Shown here one piece after another: positions 40,705 through 51,372 of a stretch of DNA of 64,000 nucleotides. Position numbers and translations under genes: made by a program. The stretch is from Dipteris shenzhenensis. Its lineage: Eukaryota > Polypodiophyta > Polypodiopsida > Gleicheniales. The stretch lies in assembly GCA_047967505.1 (NCBI GenBank), contig CM106541.1; one strand, given 5' to 3'. The notes beneath the pieces are model-generated. The model did no database searches. It saw nothing but the letters and a program-made list of their open reading frames with translations, and was not told the DNA's origin. Each line of letters opens with the position of its first letter. Positions within the stretch are counted from its first letter, which is position 1.

Positions 40705-42687
40705 TTACAATGAAATTCCTGAAGTTGACATGGACAGGGACTTTCTCCTATTCATAGAACCTGAGCTCCCTTTGAACAAATCGTTCAAATGGGACTCCAA
40801 ATCCTCTGGCGTGTATTTCACGTATTTCTCTGGATGCTTGGCAACATCCAAGTGGCTCTTAAACCGGCCAAGAAAGTTACGATAAGCTGGAAGAATCATC
40901 TCAGTGATCGAGATTCGTAGTTCAGTACACAGTTGAGGGTCGGAAACAATCCAACCAGATTGGGTTTTCACATTCTCCTCAAATGCAGCATTGAAATTCT
41001 TGAACCTGTCCTTTAGTAGCACATTTCGTGATGCGGCACTGGCAGAGCCTCCGCTGGCATTCATGCCCTCATCCTTCAAACAAGAAAGGACCTTTGTCCA
41101 AGCGGTCCTTCTGTAGTCATTGTGATACTGGTGCAGTTTACCACTGTGCCGTTTTATCCAGTCAGTACCAAGAAGTGTCCTGAACTCGGAGTCTTTCACC
41201 TTCTGAACGATATAATGTATGTTATTCATCAGGAACAGAGACGTTAGAGCTGGATCTTTGTATAATTTTGACTTGACGTCTAAGTTTTTCTCGAGGAGTT
41301 CCATTAAACTTAGAGTTGCTCTAGAGAGGGAGCCTCGGTCTGTAGCTAGTGACCTGCCATTATGCATATCACCGCTGTCTCTAAGTAACTGGTTCAGTGT
41401 TTCCGTGTAGTCCGACAGAAAACCCATATAATTCATGACATACCGGGTCAGAGGATGAACTGCACCACCGGGCACGGGATTCTTGGAAGTCTCACGTTGG
41501 ACTGCATTCTCAAATTCTGCAAATGTTCCACGGGCAGCATCTGCAAGTCGGGTCAATATGGCCGATGCCTCTGACCTTAGACTTGCACAGGCTGCCCCCG
41601 CAAAAATGGACTCGATGGAAGGAACGAGATCCCGGAGCGCCTCGTACATATCGAGAATTTTGAATAGCTTCTCTGGAGCTCGACGACCTATGGCTACGGA
41701 CTCGCCAAAATTGAGCAGCTGCATTATGGACGCCCTGCTAACATCAATGTAGCAGGAATCTGAAAGAGAGTTTGAAGCTGCGAAGACGTTTTCGCAGAGC
41801 TGTTTTTCGCTTGGGAAGAGGATCCCGACAGTCATTTTCATCGCTCGGATCCAATTCGCAATTTCGCTCTCGAGCACCTCCCATGGCATTTTCTGCACTT
41901 CTTCGATCGTGAGCTTCTCGACCCCCAAGCTATGCATACTCTCCTCAAGAATCGGTTTTCTCATACAAACATAGACCTGGCTGCACTCTGTCTGGTAGCC
42001 AGAGCGGACCATTCGTGTGGCAATGTCGCACAGATCTGAGACAACCTCGGGTGGCAGTATATCAATGGTCATCTCTACGATGGGTCGTGACTCTGCCGTC
42101 TCTGGTTCAGCATCTGCTTCGACGTCGTCATCTTGCGCGAAATATTCTCTATTGCTCAAGGAAGCTGCGGACATCGAATCGAACAGCCGCTCTGGATCTT
42201 CAGATCGACCGTGCCTATCCAGGAGATTGCGGAATTCCTCTTCCACGCGCAGCATTGCGAGTTGCAGAACGTTTTGCGCATGATCCAAGGTGGAGCTACT
42301 CGGCTCAGAAGACAAGGAGTCAATGAGTGCCTGTAAGCTATCAATGGCAGCGAGATAGCCCGGCACTTGGTCCCGCTGCTCCACCCAGATAAAAGTCTGG
42401 CGGGCCGATTCGGAGGAGCCAAAGTCCCATCGCAAGACGGTCTCCTCAGCGGACTGCAAAGCGAGGGAAGTCTCATCAGAGCCGAGATCTATGGGGGAGG
42501 GATCAGAGGAGGAGCGAGGAGGCGAGGAAGGAGGAGGGTCACGAGGGAGGGAGAGGCTGAAGCGGGAGAAGCGATCGTCGAAGTTGGAGAGGATACGGAG
42601 CATGTCACGGGAATTGGAGGAGCCTAAGCTACGGATGATATGGTGAGCGGTGGCCATGACACGGTCATCAGCACTGAGGCCGGCCAT
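40705..42687 (-). CDS. EXO70 exocyst subunit
   Basis: 660 residues from MAGLSADDRV in one uninterrupted exon. EXO70 is a rod-shaped subunit of the exocyst that binds plasma-membrane phosphoinositides and tethers secretory vesicles. The N-terminal third has a Ser/Pro-rich insert (45-75) and the conserved LRVEEEFRNLL (146-156). LPPEVVSDLCDIATRMVRSG then leads to ECSQVY and the signature IEEVQKMPWEVLESEIANWI (261-280). The Exo70 C-terminal domain follows (about 285-640), with FPSEKQLCENVF, HPLTRYVMNYMGFLSDY, LFLMNNIHYIVQKVKDSE and KYTPEDLESHLNDLF. The tail is Ser-rich. Absence of introns fits the EXO70.2/70.3-type genes rather than the many-intron EXO70A type, but I cannot fix the subclass. An upstream in-frame ATG at 42,807 adds 40 residues of Leu/His-rich sequence unlike the family, so I prefer 42,687. 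Confidence 0.95.
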   Translation of the reverse strand: MAGLSADDRVMATAHHIIRSLGSSNSRDMLRILSNFDDRFSRFSLSLPRDPPPSSPPRSSSDPSPIDLGSDETSLALQSAEETVLRWDFGSSESARQTFIWVEQRDQVPGYLAAIDSLQALIDSLSSEPSSSTLDHAQNVLQLAMLRVEEEFRNLLDRHGRSEDPERLFDSMSAASLSNREYFAQDDDVEADAEPETAESRPIVEMTIDILPPEVVSDLCDIATRMVRSGYQTECSQVYVCMRKPILEESMHSLGVEKLTIEEVQKMPWEVLESEIANWIRAMKMTVGILFPSEKQLCENVFAASNSLSDSCYIDVSRASIMQLLNFGESVAIGRRAPEKLFKILDMYEALRDLVPSIESIFAGAACASLRSEASAILTRLADAARGTFAEFENAVQRETSKNPVPGGAVHPLTRYVMNYMGFLSDYTETLNQLLRDSGDMHNGRSLATDRGSLSRATLSLMELLEKNLDVKSKLYKDPALTSLFLMNNIHYIVQKVKDSEFRTLLGTDWIKRHSGKLHQYHNDYRRTAWTKVLSCLKDEGMNASGGSASAASRNVLLKDRFKNFNAAFEENVKTQSGWIVSDPQLCTELRISITEMILPAYRNFLGRFKSHLDVAKHPEKYVKYTPEDLESHLNDLFKGSSGSMNRRKSLSMSTSGISL

Positions 42688-43440
42688 GGCGAGGGAGAGG
42701 GAGGGAGGGAGAGCTCGGAGATGGAGCTTGGGAGCTTGGAGCTGGAGCTGGCGATGGCGATGACGAGAGTGAAGAAGACCAAAAAGATGATGAAGAAGAA
42801 GAAGCAATGAAGAAGATGATAAAAGTAAACGTTGAGAATAGAATTCCTTTGCCCCCTTGGACTTTCCCTCCCAGAACCGCCGCCGGGTCTCCCTTTCCTT
42901 CTTTGCTTGCTTGGCTGCTGAGCTGTCCGCTGGTCCTATATTACGCTCGCGTTTCCCATACGCTCTCTCTCTTTTTGCATTTCATTCCTTGGCAATCCAT
43001 GCCTATCCCTCTTTTTTAAGCACCATCCCCCAAGTTGGTGCCTAGTTGTGTGTGCATGTGCACGCTTTTGCGCACCGGTTTTTTCTCTAACACCCTTCTC
43101 TCTTGTGTTATTCATATAATGGAGGGGAAAAAAAAGTGTGTTTGCATGGCTGCATGTGAAGGGGGGAGAGGGTCGGGGGGGGAAGCATCCACCATCGCCC
43201 GTCAAACGTACACAGTCCATTAGGTCGCAAAGGTGGTCCACACATTCACTCAGGGGATGGACACTTATTACAAGGCTTTCACCAAGCTTATAACATGACC
43301 TTGTCAAACACGTGATAGGTGCGATTGTGTCAAACGCTTGTGACTATCTTTGGCAGGATTCTGACGCCCCCCAACTTTCATCCCTCGGGATAACAACACC
43401 AATGTGCAAGCAAATGGTTGTGGAACCTGCCTAATTTTTT
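42688..43440 (-). promoter_or_regulatory. EXO70 upstream region
   Basis: The 5' leader and promoter should lie here. The first 120 bp remain open in frame (the alternative start at 42,807). G-rich blocks on the plus strand occur near 43,160-43,182 and could form G-quadruplexes. No TATA box was placed with confidence. Confidence 0.4.
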
Positions 43441-43454
43441 AATTAAGAAAATGT

Positions 43455-43508
43455 ATGCTATCTATCTATATATATATATACCTCTCTATCTATCCATCCA
43501 TCCCTCCA

Positions 43509-43581
<73 letters not shown>

Positions 43582-43668
43582 TCTCTATCTATATATCTAT
43601 CTCTCCATCCATCCATCCATATGTGTGTGTGTACATACATACATATATGTATATGTATATAGATATAG

Positions 43669-43712
<44 letters not shown>
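43455..43712. repeat. Compound microsatellite (TA / GA / TATC / CATC)
   Basis: About 250 bp of pure simple repeats: TATC and CATC blocks, a long (TA)n near 43,511-43,545, (GA)n near 43,546-43,578, TATC and CATC again, a TGTG/ATAC block, then (GA)n to 43,712. Palindromic TA stretches and GA tracts alternate with near mirror-image order. Apparent ORFs across it are low-complexity artefacts. Confidence 0.95.
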
Positions 43713-43714
<2 letters not shown>

Positions 43715-45835
43715 TCCTAGTACCCAACTTTAGATTCCAATCCAATGCAAGTCCCCGATTGGTTGGCACTATTCATCCACATCTACCCACAGCCAATATT
43801 AAATCCTCACCACCTCATCTAAGAGCTTTCAAATGTAGAAACTAACTCACAACATTGCATGGCAACCCAAAAGTGCCATAACTTTCAGCGCCCCAATCCC
43901 TTGACACACAAAAAATGCTCATGGCTCCATTCTTTGCCATCAAAAAATGGCTCGTGGCTAAAAACCGCATTCACCATTTTCTAATGCCGGGAAAATGATC
44001 CCACACGCATTTCTCTACTGTATGTTGACTTTATCCAAATCATAGTTGTCAAACCATTATCATTTGACACCTATGACCTATGTTGCATAACATCATGATC
44101 AAGAAGGCACATCACAAGGAGGCCAATAATCTTCACTAATGCAATTTCAAACAGCATCCCGCAACTAAAACACACGTACAAGGTCAATAAATTTAGCTTT
44201 GTGTATATGTCTCATTTTCTTTTCTCTTTTTTTCCTTCTGTAACTTAGAGGAGCTCATCCAACAAATTTGGCTTGCATATGAGAACTCTAGCTATTGTGG
44301 CATGGGCATCATTACCAATTGCTCTTACAAGCAATAGTAGCATAACTACCATTAAAACACAGTAGCAACAACCCCCATGAGTCCTTTAAGCACAATAAGC
44401 TCGCAAGCAAGAGCTCTATTGTCCCTTCCTAGCATATAACAAGAACTCAAGCGGCCCTTCCTAGGGCCTCGTGTTTAAGGAATGACAAGTGCCAACACCC
44501 CTCAAACCCCCCCTTTTGGCATCTTCTATTCTTATAGTCATCGCACATCCACCCCCCAGCCCCCTCTCTCCCTCTCTCTGTCTCCCTCTCCCTCCCTCCC
44601 CTCTCTCTTTCTCTCTCCAGAGACAATGTTCAACATCCAACTCTAACTTCTTAATCCAATTCCTATACAAATCAATAAATCAACTTTTGAAATAACATTG
44701 AGTTTGTATGTACAAACAATAATAGAGCATTCTTGATCCAAATTTTCTCTCTCGGTTCAGTTTGAATTTGTTGAAATCCTACGCTATCCAACGTAAGCAT
44801 CATAACAATGGCATATTGGCATATTCTCTCTTTGATTTGATTTTAAATTTGTCTTCAACATGCGACAAATAATTTAAAACCTAAAAAGATATAATCCATA
44901 ACATTTTGTTAAAATGGCCTTAAGCATGTTCTTAGAAAACACTTCAATTCTTTTTGGGCCAATCATAGTGCATAATCAAAATATTATATCTTTAGTATAT
45001 TCGTTTTAACAATGTGTTTCGTCATCGTGGATACCAAGGTCAATCAAAGCTCCCTAATTAACACATATAATTAATCCCACTTGGTTTTGTAAAATATGAT
45101 TGGAATGGAGGTTAGCTCTATCAATCTTGTATATAAGCAAGAGACTATTCACGCATGTGCATATTCCAAATAATACACACGATGCTTTGAAAATATCACA
45201 AGGCACAATAACAAGAGCTTCACAAGACAAAACAACTAGATTTTGCTAGTTTATGAATGTTATAAATGGAAAGGCTATTTTTTAAAACAACTTTGCATAT
45301 CAAGGAATATCACATCTAGTGTTATTGGGGCTCTAGCCATCATGCCCTTTTTGGAAGTAAAAAGAGATTTTGCAAACATTAGTGCAAAAAGGCTGAAAGG
45401 GCTATTTGTATTCATGGGGGGCAATTTTCATTTTATCTACTATAAGTAATCTTATGAAGGGTTTTTCTTTTTTATTCCAGAATCATAATTTCTATTTATG
45501 CTTGATTAATTGCATGTACTCAATTTTATGATAAGTGGCAAGAAAGTAATAAGGATTATTTGTTTAAAATGTTAAAAATGGTACACCTAAATCAATGTGT
45601 ACTCGTCTACATGCAAAGCTAATGATGTTAATTGACAATTTTTTAAGATTTCCAAGCACAATTTGTGTACGCTTGATTGCTAATGCACAAACTCTTTGAA
45701 TTCTAAGATAGAAGAGATGAAGAGCGATTGGAAGAATTCAAAATGAATCTTTCATGATATTATAGCCTCATTAACAAGCAAAATAAGGCGCCCGAGCAAG
45801 AAAAAGCTACCTATTAATTGATTAGTTGAGGTGCC
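43713..45835. other. AT-rich interval, no gene seen
   Basis: No recognisable gene or element. It includes a CT-rich tract at about 44,556-44,621. The short frame at 45,243-45,449 has no recognisable motif. Confidence 0.5.
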
Positions 45836-45858
45836 GGGGGGGGGGGGGGGGGGGGGGG
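45836..45858 (+). repeat. Homopolymer of 23 G
   Basis: An uninterrupted G23 run on the plus strand. Such runs form G-quadruplexes and are prone to sequencing and assembly error. Confidence 0.95.
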
Positions 45859-45899
45859 TAGTGGCACAAAAATTAACATCGATTAACGTAAGGTGGGGT

Positions 45900-46275
45900 G
45901 GCACGATAAATTAGAAGTCTCTTGAAGAATCTGCGATAAATTAGAAGTCTCTAGAAGTTGAAGAATCTGCGATTAATCAAAAGTCTACAAAAGCAAAGGG
46001 ATCTAGACGGGTGAGGTCTATAAATACACGGAGGCACTGAGCCAAGGGAGGTAGAGGGAGGAAGGGGAGGGAAGGGAGAGGAGAGGAAGGAAGGGGAGGG
46101 AGAGAGAGAGAGAGAGAGACAGGAGAGGAGAGGGAGCAAGAGAGAAGAGGGAGGAAGGGGAGGGAGAGGGGAGAGGAGAGGGAGGAGGGAGGAGAGAGGG
46201 AGAGGCTGGAGAGGACCGAGGAGAGGCTGAGAGATGGTAATGGGAGGGGAAGCGAGGGAGGGAGAGGCGGCCATG
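45900..46275. repeat. Small duplication and purine-rich (GA/GGA) block
   Basis: At 45,909-45,990 a unit GATAAATTAGAAGTCTCT..GAAGAATCTGC is duplicated. From 46,036 to 46,270 the plus strand is almost pure purine (GGGAGG, GAGAGAGA and GGAAGG units). Minus-strand open frames across it are proline/serine/leucine low-complexity translations and are not called as genes. Confidence 0.8.
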
Positions 46276-46379
46276 GAGGGAGAAGTGATTTCTAATAAAT
46301 TTTACATGAGAGGTGATCATCCACTACTCTTTCAAGAGTGAGTTTCTAAGCCAATGGCTTGCCATGGGTTTCACACTAG

Positions 46380-46432
46380 GTTGTATGTATGTCCATACAT
46401 ATATATGTATGTATGTATGTATGTGTGTGTGC
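46380..46432. repeat. TATG / TG microsatellite
   Basis: Iterated TATG with ACATATATATGT-type palindromic sequence in the middle, ending in (TG)n. Confidence 0.85.
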
Positions 46433-47276
46433 TAGATCTAAAAAGAATCCCAAGTGAATGGACTACTAATATAAGATCTACTAAAATGTATTATTCTTGA
46501 AAGAAAGTTAAATGCAAGATTAAAGTCCAAAATTTTGAGCGTGTCTTTGCCAAAATTTTTTGAATCTTCAACCATATCCACTCACCTGCCACCACCATTT
46601 AAAAGAGAGTTTGTAAGAACTGACTTAACCCATATGGGAAGACAGGCTTCAACACGGAGATGGACTTGTTATCGATATCCAAAGAAAATTGAAAGAAATT
46701 GCAAATAGATATCAAACACATCACACGAGTTGATCTCCAAATGGAGATTAAAACACATACACCAATTGGGGAGGGGGGGGAATAATTTTCCCAAGTATCA
46801 TAGTAAATGATCAAAGTCTTTATCGTATTAAGTGTAAACCAATAAGTGTGCAAAGAAACCCTCAATAGAAACTTTACAAAGCCAAACCTATAACCATATA
46901 ACACCAACATAGCATTGGTTATTAAATTAAGGCTTTACACAAAAAGAGCCTGTAAGCCTTGTAAAATAAATTTGTAATGTTATATTCAGAATGAAGAAAT
47001 TTATATTCTTCCCCAAGGAGTTTAGAAAGCCCTCTCTTTTTTTTAAATCCCTTGGCACATAAGATCATGCCCTTATAAGTCATAGCAACTAGAAAATTAC
47101 CACCATACTTGCCATTCTTATAGCCTTTTAATACCAAAATAACTCCCTTTTATTCCCAAAATGAACCCAATGCTTTTCCTCATAAGTACAAATCCGAATT
47201 ATAAATGCGTTATCTAATCAGGTCATGCACATGGAATGGATGATCATAAACTTGTAGCTTACAAAAACTGCCCAAG
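46433..47276. other. No gene seen
   Basis: AT-rich sequence. Minus-strand frames at 46,599-46,910 and 46,922-47,137 have no recognisable motif and no supporting context. Confidence 0.45.
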
Positions 47277-47545
47277 CATAGAAGGGTAGTGGTTACCTAT
47301 ATTGATTTCTTTAAAATTTACTCATACATTATGTTGAGAGTTGTGGTGCCATGAGCACATAATTAAAGGCTAAGGTATGGTATAGGAAAGAATTAAAGCA
47401 TAGAAGGGTAATTGATTTCTTTAAAATTCACTCATACATTATGTTGAGAGTTGTGGTGCCATGAGCACATAATTAAAGGCTAAGGTATGGTGCCATGAGC
47501 ACATAATTAAAGGCTAAGGTATGCTATAGGAAAGGCTAAGGTATG
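47277..47545 (+). repeat. Nested tandem duplications at the start of E1 LTR
   Basis: A unit containing AAGCATAGAAGGGTA, ACTCATACATTATGTTGAGAG and GGTGCCATGAGCACATAATT occurs at 47,276 and again at 47,397. GGTGCCATGAGCACATAATT occurs a third time near 47,490, and GGCTAAGGTATG is further repeated. The duplicated unit includes sequence just outside the LTR end (CATTATG), so duplication happened after insertion. Confidence 0.8.
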
Positions 47546-48150
47546 GTATAGGAAAGAATTAAAGTAGCCACCCTAGGATGTGGACTACATGATGTGGAGA
47601 TGTGGATCGAGGATATCCACAAGGAGAGATGTGGATGAGAGGATCCCACATGGTTTGACTATTCAAAAGGCTCTCTCTATATAAGAAGATTATTATGCAC
47701 ATTGGAATATTCTTGAGTGTTGTCTACATCTTGTGTCTTCTCTCTCATGGATTTCCTTGTTTGGTTTTATCCTCCTTATTAGCATGTTCACTAATCTTGT
47801 TGCCCTAGGCTAGTGGCGGCCCATTTGTGTATCTTATCTTGTATTTTATTATGGTATCAAGAGCTCAGGGTTGCCCACTAGGTCTAGGTAGATTTGTGAT
47901 TGTTTTTATTATTATGGTTCTTGTATAGAAGAAAAAGAAAATGGCACACTCAAAGTGAGAGAGCTTTTGTTTTGTTGATTGTGAGATTCCTTACGCCCTT
48001 CCTCAACAACCCCTTGCAGCAGCTCTGTTCTCTTTGGTTTCAGCTGCTACTGCTACCCCTGTTGCTGTCCGGCCTCTCAAAGTGTAGGCCAAGAAGGGCG
48101 AGTGGCTTCCTACGACCTAAGGCGCGGACCTAAGGCTTCTACAACCCCTA

Positions 48151-48372
48151 AGCTCCAAATGAGCTGATCTACAGCATAGCCTTCAAGCTTCCGTCCTCAG
48201 CTTGCTCCATCAAAACGACAGACCACCTTCAGAACCTGCTCTTCAGTGCCTTTTATGACAGCTCCAAATGAGCCTATCTATAGCATAGCCTTCAAGCTTC
48301 CGTCCTCAGCTTGCTCCATCAAAACGACAAACCACCTTCAGAACCTGCTCTTCAGTGCCTTTTACGACAGCT
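48151..48372 (+). repeat. Two-copy 111-bp tandem repeat
   Basis: Two direct copies of a 111-bp unit beginning CTCCAAATGAGC (48,151 and 48,262), nearly identical, end to end. 111 is a multiple of three, so frame is kept, but no convincing protein spans it. It lies in the interior of E1. Confidence 0.85.
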
Positions 48373-48628
48373 CTATGCTCAATTAAAGTTAAGCGACAAT
48401 AGGGCTCTTGAGAAGCTCCTCTGCCAGATGCAAACAATGCTGGTGCAGAGAGCCCAAGAGCACGTTGTAGCGGGTAATTGTGCTACGTCGAGTGGGCAAT
48501 CATGCCTCCTGCTTCACGCCCACGTTCAACAGCAGCAAGGCAATGCAAACGATGCACTGGCGACTCAGCAAACAGCAGCGCAAGGGCACCGCTATAGCCC
48601 ACGACCAGCCTCCTCCGACCATCCATAG
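48311..48628 (+). CDS. Hypothetical small ORF in E1
   Basis: 105 codons, MLHQNDKPPSEPALQCLLRQ..., Gln/Ala/Leu-rich with a central LEKLLCQMQTMLVQRAQEH helix. I recognise no family. It overlaps the 111-bp repeat and occurs in an element otherwise without coding capacity. It could be a chance ORF or a vestige of gag. Confidence 0.2.
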   Translation: MLHQNDKPPSEPALQCLLRQLYAQLKLSDNRALEKLLCQMQTMLVQRAQEHVVAGNCATSSGQSCLLLHAHVQQQQGNANDALATQQTAAQGHRYSPRPASSDHP

Positions 48629-49821
48629 GCGCTGAGAGATCAACTGTTCTAGGCTACGGCCCAAACGAAAGGCGGCTCCTAACAGCTTCGTTGCAAGGGG
48701 AATCCTCACTACATTCGTCTCGCTGCTGCTGCTTGCCAAATGATCTGCTACATGCTGCACCACTGCTGTGTTGAAGTCTCCCGGTGGACTCTCTTGGCAT
48801 GCTTCCGAATCCACTTGCGCCTCCAAGCTCCCTACTGCAACCTTCCAACACGCCTTCGAGCTCCCTGCGACATTCCGAAACCGCAACGCCGTTTCTGCTT
48901 AGAATTTCTTCCACAAGCCTAAGGTTCTCCAAAAAAATTGACACGTGGCATTTTTGGAACCACCCCTAGATAAGCTGGTTAAGTTATTCGGCTGGTTAGG
49001 TTAATATAACCTTGGTTAACAAGTGGATAATATTGGTTAACCTTAATTGTGGTTGGTTAGGTTCATCTGCCTGGGTTAGTTGGACCATGGTAAAGTGTGT
49101 ATAACCTTGGGTTAAAAGGTCACCATAGTGCCACCTAAGCACACAGTACCTTGCTAAGCACTGGTTTGTAAGCAGCATGTGACTCCCTATGCCACCTCAT
49201 CATGCCCCCTCTTCTCCAGAATCTTCGATAAGGCGTAACTTGCAATCCAGGAGGAATTTGCACACGCTCCAAAAAGGAAAAATAACCAGTTTTTCGAGCT
49301 CTACACGTAGAGCTAATGTTTGAGCCATTACTTTGTGAATAAATAGAACCTAAGGGCTCCCTGTTGCTCTGAGTCTTAGCCATGGAAGGAAGGCATGAAA
49401 ATTTTCTACTACGCTTTTTGGCCTGCCATCAGAGGCCTTAGTATAGGTTGGCTTCAACAAGTCAAAAATAATTTTTGATGCAATCATTTGGACGCGTTTG
49501 GACGTGTAAATCGGTGGTTGGATGGCATTGACACGTTGCATTTTGTTTGGTTTTCTTGCATTCTACATGCATGTCGGTGGCCTTCCACATGTTAGTATTT
49601 GGTTGGTAGTGTTAATGGATGACTATTGTTGGCTTCCTCGCCTTGTGCATGGATAGCCTTGTTTGTCGCTTCGTCGAATGAAAACAGATTCTCTGTGTGT
49701 TGTCTCTGTGGCGGTGGAGAAAATTCTGGAGCTATCGGGTTAGACGCTTGAGATTGCATGGGAGAATGAAATGTTCGAGAGGGATAGAAGAGGAAACGCT
49801 TAAGGGAATGGAACAACAGTT

Positions 49822-49955
49822 TGTAGCCTGACTACACTGTCAAGGTGAGAGCCACCGTGGTGGTTGTAGCCTACCGACTACTATCAAGGAAGGTGAGAAC
49901 CACCACGGTGGTTGTAGCCTGACTACTGTCAAGGTGAGAGCCACCGCGGTGGTTG
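49822..49955 (+). repeat. Three-copy ~46-bp repeat with CCACC/GGTGG hairpin
   Basis: Three tandem copies of GTAGCCT..ACTAC..TCAAGG..GTGAGA.CCACC-N2-GGTGGTT (about 49,822, 49,866 and 49,913). Each contains the inverted repeat CCACC(GT/AC/GC)GGTGG. Small length differences separate the copies. Confidence 0.85.
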
Positions 49956-50039
49956 GCACGAATTTTGAATAATTCAATGGCAGTATTGACTTGCATGGTA
50001 ATGAATGATTAGAGGTGGGGGCATCTAAGATTCCCAACC

Positions 50040-51370
50040 TACCAAGACATTGCACAGTGGGAGCTACTTAACAAAGGTAGGCGCTTTGCATTGTGCATAG
50101 AAAACCTATTCTTCAAGATGATGAAAGTGCTAGTCGCACAAGTTTTGTCATCCTCTTGGGTGTGCATGAGGAAAGGACAGTTGCGAGGACAAAGAATATT
50201 GGCAAAAGATGCAGCCAAAGACACAAACATTGAGCAGCTCCTTCAATCACATATTGGCTTTTGTGACTTTGCATGCCTTCGCATGTCCGTTGATTACAAA
50301 CACAAACTCTAAAAAAACCTGTTTGCAATGTTAGACAACTAGGCCCACCTACTTTCTTCTTAACTTTCTCTGCTACAGAGACCGAAAGCCACTTTTAGAT
50401 TGTGTGCACAAACTCAATCAGTTGCATGCCAGTCAAACTGATCTTTCACCATAGAGGCACTATGGTCAATAGTGCGTGGTGATCCAATCACAACTTTGAG
50501 GTACTACGTTCATAAGTTCCAAGCAATGAAACGGTTCCTTAGACAAGATTCATCAACACTAGGACAAGTGCTTGACTTTTTCTTCGTTACTAAATTCCAA
50601 AATAGAGGCAACCAACACGACCATGGTCTTCTATGGATTGAAGGTGCACCTGCGTATGGTGAATCCTCAAATGAGGATGTCATGTCATTTGTGGATCAAT
50701 ACATTTGCACTCACATTGCTAGATTTTCATTGAACAACAAAGACATCCAAAAACACAAGCACAAAAAAACTTGCACGAAAAAGGGCAACGTATGTCGCTT
50801 CCACTTCCCACGCCTACCTATGAAAGCCCACACCTACCTATGAAAGCAATAGCAATATTGACCCCTCTACAAGAAAATGAAAAAACAGTCAAGCACAAAC
50901 ACAACTATTGTAAAATACATGCTCTCTTAAGCGACCACAACATAGAAGAACTTGACTTCGATGGACTACTACAAACCTTGTCACGCTAAACAGAAGAACA
51001 GTACATTATGGCCCTAAGAGCTAGTGTTGTTTAGCCTTCACTTTTCTTGCGTCGTGAGCCCAAAGATATTTACACAAACAATTTCAACACAATAGTCTTA
51101 GCGTTGTGGCAAGTTAACACTGACATCCAATTTGTGATGAATCCCCACACCGCAGCTGCATATTGCACTTCATACATGACCAAAGTGGACCATTCGATTG
51201 CAAAAGCCATGAAACAAGCGATGGATCAATGCCTTCAGGCGGATGTCCTGGTAAATGAACGCATCCGTAAAATTGGAAATGCAATTCTAAACACTCAGCA
51301 TATCAGCTCGTAGCAAGCAGCATATTTAACCTTGTCCTTGCCATTAACTAGCTCCACGGGGACAATAGTG
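50040..51370 (+). pseudogene. Helitron Rep (replication initiator) relic
   Basis: Plus-strand pieces of a Helitron Rep/helicase protein in order. FFKMMKVLVAQV..CMRKGQLRG begins at 50,106. GDPITTLRYYVHKFQAMKRF (50,478) leads to FQNRGNQHDHGLLWIEGAP, whose H-D-H (50,615-50,623) is the metal-binding HUH motif of rolling-circle Reps. CRFHFPR follows, then LWQVNTDIQFVMNPHTAAAY and the tyrosine-bearing YCTSYMTK (about 51,160), and finally AYLTLSLPLTSS. The family nicks DNA with that Tyr and moves by rolling circle. Damage: a 20-bp tandem duplication near 50,815-50,850 that shifts the frame after FPRLPMKA, plus several stops. No helicase domain follows; similarity ends at about 51,370 where a minisatellite begins. 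Neither Helitron terminus was identified. Confidence 0.8.
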
Positions 51371-51372
51371 GA

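Larger units (their letters stand above)
47277..49410 (+). mobile_element. LTR-type element E1 without recognised gag/pol
   Basis: The LTR starts about 47,332 (TGTTGAGAG). A TATA box TATATAAG is at 47,678-47,685, and a primer-site-like TGGTATCAAGAGCTC lies at 47,852, one base longer than the canonical site. About 1.5 kb of internal sequence follows with no recognisable gag or pol. The same LTR block and internal landmarks, in the same order, recur inverted at 63,563-61,400 (E2). Landmarks are a CCTCAGAACCTGCTC-like block, a GGTTA-rich stretch near 49,000, and GCTCCAAAAAGGAAAA near 49,267. No 3' LTR was found, so E1 is either 3'-truncated or ends beyond recognition. The right boundary is approximate. 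Confidence 0.65.

Noticed and set aside
42688-42807. Upstream EXO70 start adding 40 residues
   Set aside because: The extension is Leu/His/Gln-rich low-complexity sequence and MAGLSADDRV begins where family members begin; kept only as an alternative.
43418-43769. ORFs of about 100 codons on both strands at the microsatellite
   Set aside because: Pure simple-sequence translation (ERERER, SLSLSL, YIYIYI).
46018-46320. Overlapping Pro/Ser/Leu-rich minus-strand ORFs
   Set aside because: Products of the GGA/GA purine block; no domain and two frames equally open.
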